Shown piece after piece: positions 25,109 to 32,363 of a stretch of DNA of 64,000 nucleotides. A program made the position numbers and the translations under genes. The stretch lies in assembly GCF_042670205.1 (NCBI RefSeq), contig NZ_JBHUWD010000006.1, positions 62,001-126,000 on the forward strand, read 5' to 3'. Origin of the DNA: Luteimicrobium sp042670205. GTDB lineage: Bacteria; Actinomycetota; Actinomycetes; Actinomycetales; Cellulomonadaceae. The first letter of the stretch is position 1; the number at the start of each line of letters is the position of its first letter. The notes beneath the pieces were generated by a model. It ran no database searches, was not told the origin of the DNA, and saw nothing but the letters and a program-made list of their open reading frames with translations.

Positions 25109-26217
25109 GCCACGTCCGCGATCCGGATGCGCGCGTGCACGCCCTTGACCCGGTCGACGACCTGGGAGATGTCGAAGTCGGTCGCCGCGGAGAGGTAGGC
25201 GAGCGCGTGCGCGCGGTCGAAGCCGTAGCGGGCCGTGAGCAGCGCGATCGCGTGGCGCACGCACTGGCGCACCGCCTCGTCGAGGTCCTCGTCCAGGCCC
25301 GTCGGCACGAGGTGGGTCGGCGTCTCGACGAGCGGGCCGTCGAGGAACCCGAAGCGCTCCGCGGCGACCGCCGCGGGCACGACGTCGAAGCGCACCGTCG
25401 CGCGGAGCGAGCCTTCGACGGCAGTCAGCGCGACCTCGCCGTCACCCTGCGCGAAGTGAGGGTCGCCCACGTAGGCGAGCGCCCCCGGCACCTGCACCGG
25501 CAGGTGGAGGGCGGCGCCCGCGGTCAGCAGCCGGATGTCGATGTTGCCACCGTGCGGGCCGGGCGGGACGGAGTGGGCGCGGTCGGCCGTCGCCGTCGCG
25601 ACTCCCATGATCCCGAGGAACGGGGCGCCCGGGAACGCGACGGTCCGCCCGCTCGCGCCCCGGGGCATGCGGAGCGTGTAGCCGTCCGGGCCGCCGCCCT
25701 CGAGCCGGGTGAACACGCTCACCGTGCCCGGCCGCTCGGGCAGCTCGCCGGGCAGGGCGCCGCGCCCGTGCCGGTTCGAGACGACGCCGTACGCGACGCG
25801 CGGGACGGTCTCGACCACGGTCATGGTCAGGACGTCGCCCGGCTCGGCCCCGCGCACGGCGATCGGACCGGTCACGACGTGCGGGCCGTCGTCGTCGGGG
25901 TCACGATCGAGGCGCGAGGCCGCGAGCGCGACGGCGTCCGCGAGGACGTCGTCCGCGTCGACACCGTGCGCCGCGAAGAACGCGAGCGGGTCACGGCCCT
26001 GGTCCTCGAGCAGACCTTCGTGGCTGACGGTGTCGATCGTGACCTCGGTGCCGCTGTCGACCGTCAGGACGGGCGCGTCGGCGGCGCACGGGAGCCGGCC
26101 CCACACGACGTGCCGGGGCTCCGCGCTCAGGTACACCGGTGCCCGGACGGGGCCCTTCCCCGGCTGCAGGGTCGCGACGCCGGCCACGGTCGCGTCGGCC
26201 GTCGTGGCGGCGCTCAC
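25105..26217 (-). CDS. Acetamidase/formamidase-family amide hydrolase
   Basis: 370 residues from GTG 26217. FmdA/AmdA family features are TVDSGTEVTIDTVSHEG near residue 50, VTGPIAVRGAEPGDVL, GNIDIRLLTAGAALHLPVQVPGA, and GDPHFAQGDGEVALTAVE. The family hydrolyses small amides to acid and ammonia. The operon makes oxalurate upstream, and no HpxW-type oxamate hydrolase is seen, so oxamate is an attractive but untested substrate; formamide is the default alternative. It overlaps both neighbours by four bases. Confidence 0.85.
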   Translation of the reverse strand: MSAATTADATVAGVATLQPGKGPVRAPVYLSAEPRHVVWGRLPCAADAPVLTVDSGTEVTIDTVSHEGLLEDQGRDPLAFFAAHGVDADDVLADAVALAASRLDRDPDDDGPHVVTGPIAVRGAEPGDVLTMTVVETVPRVAYGVVSNRHGRGALPGELPERPGTVSVFTRLEGGGPDGYTLRMPRGASGRTVAFPGAPFLGIMGVATATADRAHSVPPGPHGGNIDIRLLTAGAALHLPVQVPGALAYVGDPHFAQGDGEVALTAVEGSLRATVRFDVVPAAVAAERFGFLDGPLVETPTHLVPTGLDEDLDEAVRQCVRHAIALLTARYGFDRAHALAYLSAATDFDISQVVDRVKGVHARIRIADVA

Positions 26218-26840
26218 GGCGTGACCGCCGCGGCCATCCGGTCCGCCATCTCCGCGCCCGGCGAGGCGTGCGAGCGTGCGGGTGGGCGGTAGGAGCGGAG
26301 GCGCTCGAGCGCGTCGTCGACCTGGTCCGCGACCACGAGCATGTCGACGTACCGGGGGTGCGTGAAGCCCCGGTCGCGCATGCCCGCGACGAACGCGAGC
26401 AGCGGGTCGAAGTAGCCGCCGACGTTGAGGACGCCGCAGGGCTTCTCGTGCAGCCCGAGCTGTGCCCAGGTCCACTGCTCCGTGAGCTCCTCGAGCGTCC
26501 CGGGCCCGCCGGGGAGGGCGAGGAAGCCGTCCGCGCGCTCGGACATGATCGTCTTGCGCTCGTGCATGCTGTCGACGAGGACGAGCTCGGTGAGGTCGTC
26601 GTGCACCGCCTCGCGCGCCTGCAGCGCGGCCGGGATCACCCCGGTGACGTGTGCACCCGCCCGGAGCGCGGCGTCCGCGACGGCACCCATGAGGCCGACG
26701 TGGCCACCGCCGTAGACGAGGTCCATGCCGTGCCGGGCGAGCGCGTGCCCGACCTCGACCGCGGCCGCCCGGTAGAGGGGGTCGTGGCCGGGCGCGGAGC
26801 CGCAGAACACCGTGAGCGTGAAGCGTGCGGGGTCGGTCAT
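26214..26840 (-). CDS. LOG-family nucleotide phosphoribohydrolase
   Basis: 208 residues. Family signatures are FCGSAPGHDPLY, YGGGHVGLMGAVADAAL (GGGxxGLMG), the catalytic MHERKTIM and the phosphate-binding PGGPGTLEEL. LOG proteins cleave the N-glycosidic bond of purine nucleoside 5'-monophosphates or cytokinin nucleotides, releasing the base and ribose 5-phosphate. In this operon it may liberate purine bases for degradation. Its stop overlaps the downstream GTG; 36 bases separate it from the reductase upstream. Confidence 0.88.
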   Translation of the reverse strand: MTDPARFTLTVFCGSAPGHDPLYRAAAVEVGHALARHGMDLVYGGGHVGLMGAVADAALRAGAHVTGVIPAALQAREAVHDDLTELVLVDSMHERKTIMSERADGFLALPGGPGTLEELTEQWTWAQLGLHEKPCGVLNVGGYFDPLLAFVAGMRDRGFTHPRYVDMLVVADQVDDALERLRSYRPPARSHASPGAEMADRMAAAVTP

Positions 26841-26876
26841 CGGGCCTTCTCTCGGGTCGGGAGGGCAGGTCGCCGC

Positions 26877-27842
26877 TCAGACGGCCAGGGTCAGCGTGGG
26901 GGTCTGCGAGCGCGAGCAGCAGACGTTGACCTGCGCGTTCGCGGCGTGCTCGTCGACGGTCTGGACCTCGTCGCGATGGTCGGGGACGCCGTCCACGACG
27001 CCCGTGAGGCACGAGCCGCAGATGCCCTGCTCGCACGACAGGACGACGTCGTACCCGTGGCGCCGCAGCACCTCGGCGATCGTCTCGTCCCCGGCGACCG
27101 CCATCGCGGTGCCCGTGGACGCGGCCACGACCGTGAACGCGTCGCCGCCCGTCTCCACCGGCGCGGACCGCTCGAAGTGCTCGACGTGCACGTCGGCCCG
27201 GGGCCACTCGAGCGCGGACGCGCAGGCGGTCGCCGACGCGGTGAGGCCGAGCGGGCCGCACACGTAGAGCGCGAGCCCGGGGCGCGGCCTCGGGACGACG
27301 GCAGGGGCCTTGCCGCGGAAGCTGTCGCCGGCGGAGCTGAAGTGCGTGACGACGCGGTCGCGCCACGGGCGCGAGGCGAGGTGTGCGCCGAGCGGCAGCG
27401 TCCCGGCCGACCAGGTGAACACGTGCAGCTCGAACGACCGACCCTCGCGGTGCAGGCGTTCCGCCATCGCGACGAGCGGCGTCAGCCCGATCCCGCCCGC
27501 GACGAGGACGCTGTGCTCGGCCTCCGGGTCGAGCCCGAACGTGTTGCGCGGCACCGAGACCTGCAGCCGGTCGCCCGACCGCACCGTGTCGTGGACCGCC
27601 GCCGAGCCGCCGCGCCCCGCACGCTCGCGCAGGACGCCCACGACGTACCGGCCGGCGTCGTCGTCGCTGCCGAGCAGCGAGTACTGCCGGACGAACCCGC
27701 CCACGTGCAGGTCGACGTGCGCGCCGGCCTCGAACGGCGGCAACGGGTGCGGGCCCGCCGGGAGCAGCTCGACGAGCACGACGCGCTCGCCGTCCGGAGT
27801 GATGCGCCCGACGACGACGTCCACGAGCTCCCCGGCGCTCAT
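26877..27842 (-). CDS. Rieske oxygenase reductase, FMN/NAD/2Fe-2S (HpxE-like)
   Basis: 321 residues from ATG 27842. Domains in order: flavin barrel with RQYSLL near residue 53, NAD domain with VAGGIGLTPLVAM and YVCGPLGL, and a C-terminal plant-type ferredoxin (CEQGICGSCLTG, fourth Cys in VNVCCSR). It overlaps the oxygenase stop by four bases, so the two form one unit that needs no separate ferredoxin. The pair has the composition of Klebsiella HpxDE, which oxidises hypoxanthine. A second reductase of the same design lies at 7855. Confidence 0.87.
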   Translation of the reverse strand: MSAGELVDVVVGRITPDGERVVLVELLPAGPHPLPPFEAGAHVDLHVGGFVRQYSLLGSDDDAGRYVVGVLRERAGRGGSAAVHDTVRSGDRLQVSVPRNTFGLDPEAEHSVLVAGGIGLTPLVAMAERLHREGRSFELHVFTWSAGTLPLGAHLASRPWRDRVVTHFSSAGDSFRGKAPAVVPRPRPGLALYVCGPLGLTASATACASALEWPRADVHVEHFERSAPVETGGDAFTVVAASTGTAMAVAGDETIAEVLRRHGYDVVLSCEQGICGSCLTGVVDGVPDHRDEVQTVDEHAANAQVNVCCSRSQTPTLTLAV

Positions 27843-28918
27843 GCCGTGAAGAACGCGCTCAGAGCCACGTCGCGCAGCGCGCGACGGTAGGCGATCGACG
27901 ACCGGTCGGCGGGGATGTGCACCTCGAGCTTCGGGTCGAGCGGCAGGTTCTCGGGCTTCTGGTTCTCGACCATCGCCCTGTCCTCCTCGAAGACCTGGCG
28001 GTTGAAGTCGTAGACGTCCTGGACCGGGCCGTCGGTGTCGAAGTTGCGGCACCGCGCGTCGAACAGCCGGGTCCTGCGCGCCGACACCGGCGAGGCGGCG
28101 TTCATCATGCTCAGCCGCGCGCCCTCGGGGAAGTGCACGACGAGGCTCGCCGTGAAGGGCACGTGGAGGCGATAGTGCCGGAGCCAGAGGAAGCCGTCCG
28201 GGATGTCGGCCTCGACCCCGAGCGGCACGTTGCCCATGCTCGACCAGTACTCGGTCTCGAACCCGTCCGCGGTCACGACGGGCGTGTAGTCCGGCACGAC
28301 CGGGTTCGAGGAGTCAGCGAACGACTTCTCGTGCACGAAGGCGAAGTGCGCGACGTCGAGGAACCCCTCCACCTGGCGACCGGCGAACGCCTCGATGTCG
28401 ATCCACGGGCAGTTGATCTGCTGGAACCCGGCGTCGTCCCAGTGCGGGACAGGAGGGATGTCCGGCTCGTCGCCGGGCGCGGCCGCGAGGCACGCCCACA
28501 CGAGCCCGTAGCGCTCGACGGCGCCGTAGGAGCGCAGGTGCATCCGTTCCGGGATCTTGTCGTCCGGGTGGGCGGGGATCGACGTGCACCGGCCGGCGGC
28601 CCCGAAACGCAGGCCGTGGTACGGGCACTTGATGCCCTTGCCGTCGCGCTGGTCCTCGCCGAGGCTCAGCATCATGCCGCGGTGCGTGCACAGGTTGTCG
28701 GCGACGACGACCTCGCCGTCGAAGCGGTAGACGACGAGCGGCACGTCGAGAAGGGTCGCGCCGAGCGGGCCCTCGGTGACCTCGTCGCTCTTCGCGACCG
28801 GGTACCAGAACCGGGTCAGGACCCGCCAGTCGTCCGCGTCGAACGTGAGGTTGCGGGGCATGGGCAGCGGGGGGCGGGCGTCGACGGCGGCGGGTGCGTC
28901 GGGGGTCAGCAAGGACAC
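27839..28918 (-). CDS. Rieske non-heme iron oxygenase, catalytic subunit (HpxD-like candidate)
   Basis: 359 residues from GTG 28918. The Rieske cluster ligands are CTHRG near residue 77 and CPYHGLRF about 20 residues later. The mononuclear iron site is in VEGFLDVAHFAFVHEKSF, with an Asp or Glu ligand expected near the C-terminus. It is the first enzyme gene of the leftward purine operon. By analogy with HpxD it may hydroxylate hypoxanthine or xanthine; N-demethylation of a methylated purine or attack on an aromatic ring cannot be excluded. No xanthine dehydrogenase is present in the window to supply urate. Confidence 0.85.
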   Translation of the reverse strand: MSLLTPDAPAAVDARPPLPMPRNLTFDADDWRVLTRFWYPVAKSDEVTEGPLGATLLDVPLVVYRFDGEVVVADNLCTHRGMMLSLGEDQRDGKGIKCPYHGLRFGAAGRCTSIPAHPDDKIPERMHLRSYGAVERYGLVWACLAAAPGDEPDIPPVPHWDDAGFQQINCPWIDIEAFAGRQVEGFLDVAHFAFVHEKSFADSSNPVVPDYTPVVTADGFETEYWSSMGNVPLGVEADIPDGFLWLRHYRLHVPFTASLVVHFPEGARLSMMNAASPVSARRTRLFDARCRNFDTDGPVQDVYDFNRQVFEEDRAMVENQKPENLPLDPKLEVHIPADRSSIAYRRALRDVALSAFFTA

Positions 28919-28987
28919 GGGGGCTCCTTCGGGCAGGGGAGACGAGCGAGCGGAGACGGTGGCGACCGCACGACGGCGGGCGGTGGC

Positions 28988-29056
28988 TCAGACGCTCGGA
29001 TGCCCGTGGGCAATGGCGCCGCGGTTCCAGCAGGACGGGCGGTGCGAGGGATTCAT
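28988..29056 (-). CDS. Predicted 22-residue leader peptide upstream of the Rieske operon
   Basis: A short reading frame from ATG 29056 to TGA at 28988, beginning MNPSHRPSCWN and ending HGHPSV. A strong GGAGG lies nine bases before the ATG, and the predicted promoter start near 29098 would place it first on the mRNA, 69 bases before the Rieske GTG. It is rich in His, Pro and Ser, with one Cys and one Trp. It could act in translational attenuation or coupling. It matches no leader family I recognise and may be fortuitous. Confidence 0.45.
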   Translation of the reverse strand: MNPSHRPSCWNRGAIAHGHPSV

Positions 29057-29104
29057 GCGGGCTCGCCTCCTCGTCCGGGAACTCTTCGGCACCTCTCGAC
29101 GGCG

Positions 29105-29136
29105 ACGCTAACGACCGCCTGTTTCAGTGTCGTTAC
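29105..29136 (-). promoter_or_regulatory. GlnR-box-like element and -10 of the leftward operon
   Basis: On the minus strand: GTAAC (29136-29132), six bases, GAAAC (29125-29121), ten bases, TAGCGT (29110-29105). Half-site spacing, the ten-base gap and the -10 hexamer are identical to the element before the 9689 operon. TAACGAC and its complement GTCGTTA also form an inverted repeat across it. The remaining 28919-29282 gap holds the leader peptide and otherwise nothing I recognise. Confidence 0.65.
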
Positions 29137-29282
29137 GGTGCGGAGTCCGCGGTGGGACAGGGTGTTCGGAGCGGGATGCGAGACCCCACCTGGAAGGCGG
29201 GCGCCCGGCGGAGCAGCGAACTGCAGGCCCGTGCTCGGCTCGCACGATCGACAGCGCCCCACACCGCTGCCACCATGGCGAC

Positions 29283-30800
29283 GTGCTGAGTCCCGCCGCG
29301 ATTCGAGACGCCCTCGCGGCGGGCGTGATCGCCGCGCGCGCCGACGATCGTGAGGCCCTCGAACAGCTCGAGGGGTGGCTGACCGACGTGTCGGCCGCCG
29401 AGTTCCTGCGGATCGACGGGGAGGCGCGGTTGGCATACGAGTCGGTGCTGGGGCCCGCGTCGGCATGGTCCGAGAAGAGTCTCGCGGGCATGCCCGAGGT
29501 CGCCGTGGTGATCGCGAGCATGCATCCAAGCGGATACGTACGCGAGCGTGCGGTCTCGCGGCTCGACTTCTACCGCTCGCCCTTGGCGCATCGTGCGCTC
29601 GCCGCGCGGGTCGACGATCACGTGGGAGCCGTGCGTGAACCAGCGGTGCGCGCCGTGCTCGGCCGGACGGCTCTCAGTCAGGCGGCCGACCTCGTCCCGA
29701 TCCTCTGGGCGCTCAGCGGTCGCGTTCGCGGCGGCGATGTCGTCGAGCCCTACCTGTCCGCCCTCGTCCACGAGCACGGCGAGGAGGTCGTCTGGCGCAC
29801 GCTTCGTGCCTCCAACGATCGAGCGGTGCACCGTCACGCGTTCCGGCACAGTGCCAGCGTCGGGCTCCTGACCGTCGAGGAGGCGGCGCGCGACCTGCCA
29901 CGCGAGCGTGACCAGGTCGTGCGGAGGACCCTGACGCACGTGATCGCGGACAGCGGGTCGCCGGAGGTCGTCGCGTCCGCGCTCCTGCGGGCCGGTACTG
30001 CCGAGAGTCGTGCCCTCGGGTTGGTTCGCCTGACCGCCGGCCAGGTCCCGGACCGGGACGCGCGGCGTCTCCTGACCGACTCTTCCCTCCTGGTGCGGCT
30101 CTGGGCCCGCGCCCGCTGGTCGGAGAAGGGTCGGAACCCCGAGGCCACGTATCGCGAGATCGTCAGCGACGCCGTGAGCCCGGTCATCCGAGCGCGCGCC
30201 TACCGCGGCATCGTCGAGAGCGGTGGCGTGCTGGACCATGGGGCTCTGCTCAGCCTTGTCCGCTCACCGGAGCCTGCGCTCTGCCGAGCGGGTCTGGAGC
30301 TGCTCGTCGGCCACGTCGTCCCCGCGGACGCGCCGCTGCTGGCGCGCCTCGTCGAGTACGGCTCCTCCGGCGTGGCGCGACGTGCGGCCGATGCGCTCAC
30401 CACGTTGCCACCGCGAGCGGTCGACGCGGCCGTGCGGGGCCTGCTCACGTCCCACGATCCGGAGACGCGTCGTCGCGCGTGGCATCTGCTGCGACGTGTG
30501 GGTGACGCCTGGGACCGGACGCTCGCCGACCTCGAGATGACCTTCGACGACGACGAGTCCAATGCCGAGGGCGCACGTGAGGTCGTTCGGGCTCCGGTGT
30601 CCGGGAACCCGAGCAAGGAGCAGCGCGCACGAGTCGAACGGCTTCTTGCGGGCGCACCGGGCCAGTTCCGCGGCATCGCGTTCGCGGCGGGACTCCCGGT
30701 CGCAGAGCCACTGACCACGCCGGCCGTCGCGCCCGTCGGGGCACCCCCAGGTGTCCTTCACCGCGCGGTGCGCTGGGTGGCGAGGCGGCGCCGAGATTGA
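29283..30800 (+). CDS. HEAT-repeat-like protein of unknown function
   Basis: 505 residues from GTG 29283; the upstream extension is rejected because it crosses the divergent promoter. The chain is a run of helical pairs such as HPSGYVRERAVSRL, DDHVGAVREPAVRAVL, DLVPILWALSGRV, SPEPALCRAGLELLVGH and GSSGVARRAADAL, typical of HEAT-like solenoids used for protein binding. There is no catalytic motif or signal peptide. Base composition looks less GC-rich and the codon choice more mixed than in neighbours. It ends 25 bases from the 3' end of tRNA-Lys, a usual spot for acquired DNA, but no integrase is present. Confidence 0.7.
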   Translation: MLSPAAIRDALAAGVIAARADDREALEQLEGWLTDVSAAEFLRIDGEARLAYESVLGPASAWSEKSLAGMPEVAVVIASMHPSGYVRERAVSRLDFYRSPLAHRALAARVDDHVGAVREPAVRAVLGRTALSQAADLVPILWALSGRVRGGDVVEPYLSALVHEHGEEVVWRTLRASNDRAVHRHAFRHSASVGLLTVEEAARDLPRERDQVVRRTLTHVIADSGSPEVVASALLRAGTAESRALGLVRLTAGQVPDRDARRLLTDSSLLVRLWARARWSEKGRNPEATYREIVSDAVSPVIRARAYRGIVESGGVLDHGALLSLVRSPEPALCRAGLELLVGHVVPADAPLLARLVEYGSSGVARRAADALTTLPPRAVDAAVRGLLTSHDPETRRRAWHLLRRVGDAWDRTLADLEMTFDDDESNAEGAREVVRAPVSGNPSKEQRARVERLLAGAPGQFRGIAFAAGLPVAEPLTTPAVAPVGAPPGVLHRAVRWVARRRRD

Positions 30801-30824
30801 GCCGACGCAGCCGCGACGCGACAG

Positions 30825-30897
30825 TGGGCCCCGTGGGGCTCGAACCCACAACCTACGGATTAAAAGTCCGCAGCTCTGCCAATTGAGCTAGAGGCCC
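30825..30897 (-). tRNA. tRNA-Lys (anticodon TTT)
   Basis: A 73-nt cloverleaf on the minus strand: acceptor stem GGGCCTC pairing with GGGGCCC through a T-G wobble, D arm GCTC/GAGC, anticodon arm with loop CTTTTAA (anticodon at 30862-30864), and T arm GTGGG-TTCGAGC-CCCAC. The discriminator base is A; CCA is not encoded. A TAGACT -10 hexamer lies at 30926-30931. The following 30898-31155 stretch shows no other feature. Confidence 0.95.
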
Positions 30898-30925
30898 GGG
30901 CGCGGACGGACCGCGACCCGCCGCG

Positions 30926-30931
30926 AGTCTA
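30926..30931 (-). promoter_or_regulatory. -10 hexamer of the tRNA-Lys promoter
   Basis: TAGACT on the minus strand fits TANNNT and would start transcription about 22 bases before the mature tRNA 5' end. Confidence 0.45.
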
Positions 30932-31155
30932 CGCGGCGGCCTGCCTCCGTCGTCGGGCGCCCCGGGGCGCGGTGCGCGCGGACCCTACGCGACGTCTGCG
31001 CGACCGCGCACGCGGCGTCCCGCTCAGCGGGAAGATCGGGCCAAACCGCCCCGAAGCGCTTGCTGGGCCAGGCCGCCGGATGCTCGGGTGGAGGTGTCAG
31101 CGCGGCCCGCCCCCCACGGGGGTCACCGCCTCACCGGATACGAGAGGAGCACCCC

Positions 31156-31437
31156 ATGCTCACCCTGACCGAGAACGCCCGGACCGCCGTCGTCGGACTC
31201 GCCTCCCAGGCCGGGGTCGGACCGGACGGTGGGCTGCGCATCGCCGAGTCGCAGAGCGTCGCCGGCAGCCTCGAGCTCGCCGTCGTCCCCGCTCCTCAGG
31301 CGGACGACCAGGTCGTCGTCGAGGACGACGCCCGCGTGTTCGTCGAGGCGGCGACCGCTCCGGCGCTCGACCAGCTGACCCTCGACACCGACCCGGCGGC
31401 GTCCGGGACCGCGTTCGTGCTCGCGCCTCAGCCCTGA
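31156..31437 (+). CDS. HesB/IscA-like small protein without cysteines
   Basis: 93 residues from ATG 31156, with GAGAGGAGC upstream. The opening MLTLTENARTAVVGLASQAG and the later GLRI segment follow the A-type Fe-S carrier (HesB/IscA) fold. However, the three conserved cysteines that hold the cluster are absent; there is no Cys at all. It is therefore unlikely to carry an Fe-S cluster. Similar degenerate proteins occur in actinobacteria. It stands alone and is followed by a strong terminator. Confidence 0.75.
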   Translation: MLTLTENARTAVVGLASQAGVGPDGGLRIAESQSVAGSLELAVVPAPQADDQVVVEDDARVFVEAATAPALDQLTLDTDPAASGTAFVLAPQP

Positions 31438-31476
31438 GCGAGGACGAGCATCGCGCCCGGGTCGTGACCGGGTGCT

Positions 31477-31513
31477 GCGAAGGCCCGACGGTGGTGCGCC
31501 GTCGGGCCTTCGC
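31477..31513. terminator. 15-bp hairpin terminator
   Basis: Perfect 15-bp arms (31477-31491 and 31499-31513) with a 7-nt loop. It lies 40 bases after the HesB-like gene and 39 bases beyond the end of the convergent M50 gene, so it probably serves both. Confidence 0.75.
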
Positions 31514-31551
31514 ACGTCCGGAGCCGGACGGCGCTCAGCGGGGCGAGAGGC

Positions 31552-32268
31552 TCACGGCCACAGGAGGCTCCCGCCGAGGACGGCGCAGCCCGCCGTGACC
31601 AGCCCGAACACGATCACCCACAGGATCCCGGGCACGCCCGTGAGGCGGGCCAGCAGGTCGGCGTCGGACGACCGGGCCCGGCCCCGCGACCGGTCGGCCT
31701 GCAGCTCCACGACGGGCCGGACGGCGCCGAGCAGCAGGAACCAGCTGAGCGTCCAGGCGATCCCGACCTGCCACCGGGCGTCGAGCCACCAGGTCACCAC
31801 GAACAGGAGCGCGCCCGTCACGAGGACGGACCACAGCCCGTACCAGTTCCGGATCTGCAGCAGCAGGAGCGTCAGCGCGACGAGCACGAGCCACAGCACG
31901 CCGACGCCGTACCCGCGACTCGTGAGCCACGCCGCGCCGAGTCCGAGCACGCCCGGCCCGACGTACCCGGCGAAGCCCGTCGCGACCATGCCGAACCCGC
32001 GCGTCCGGCCCTTCGAGACGGTGAGCCCGGACGTGTCGGAGTGCAGCCGGATTCCCGCGAGACGCCGTCCGCACAGCACCGCGACCAGACCGTGCGCACC
32101 CTCGTGCGCGATCGTGATGACGTTCCGCGTGACCCGCCAGACGGGGGTGACGAGCACGACGAGCGCCGCGACGGCGGCCGCGGTGAACGCGACCCGGGCG
32201 TCGGGGGGCGGGGCGGCGGTGGTGGCGCGATGCCAGATGTCGGAGAGGACGTCGGTCACGGCGCCCAT
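31552..32268 (-). CDS. M50-family membrane metalloprotease-like protein
   Basis: 238 residues with several hydrophobic spans (about 27-45, 95-150 and 205-235). The zinc motif HEGAH lies near residue 55 in IAHEGAHGLVAVL, and the loop RLAGIRLHSDTSGLT follows. This is the M50B-like group of actinobacterial integral membrane proteins. It may cleave substrates within the membrane; no partner is apparent. Its 5' end faces the divergent luciferase-like monooxygenase gene. Confidence 0.8.
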   Translation of the reverse strand: MGAVTDVLSDIWHRATTAAPPPDARVAFTAAAVAALVVLVTPVWRVTRNVITIAHEGAHGLVAVLCGRRLAGIRLHSDTSGLTVSKGRTRGFGMVATGFAGYVGPGVLGLGAAWLTSRGYGVGVLWLVLVALTLLLLQIRNWYGLWSVLVTGALLFVVTWWLDARWQVGIAWTLSWFLLLGAVRPVVELQADRSRGRARSSDADLLARLTGVPGILWVIVFGLVTAGCAVLGGSLLWP

Positions 32269-32363
32269 CGAACCATGCCCCGCGGTGGCCGCCCTGTGCC
32301 CCGCGGGGGCGTCCGTCGTCGGCGCGACGGAATGCTCCGGGCCGCCCGGAGGTTGCCCCGAGC

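Noticed and set aside
30898..31155. A further RNA gene or short protein between tRNA-Lys and the HesB-like gene
   Set aside because: No cloverleaf, no frame with a ribosome site, and only generic GC-rich pairing.
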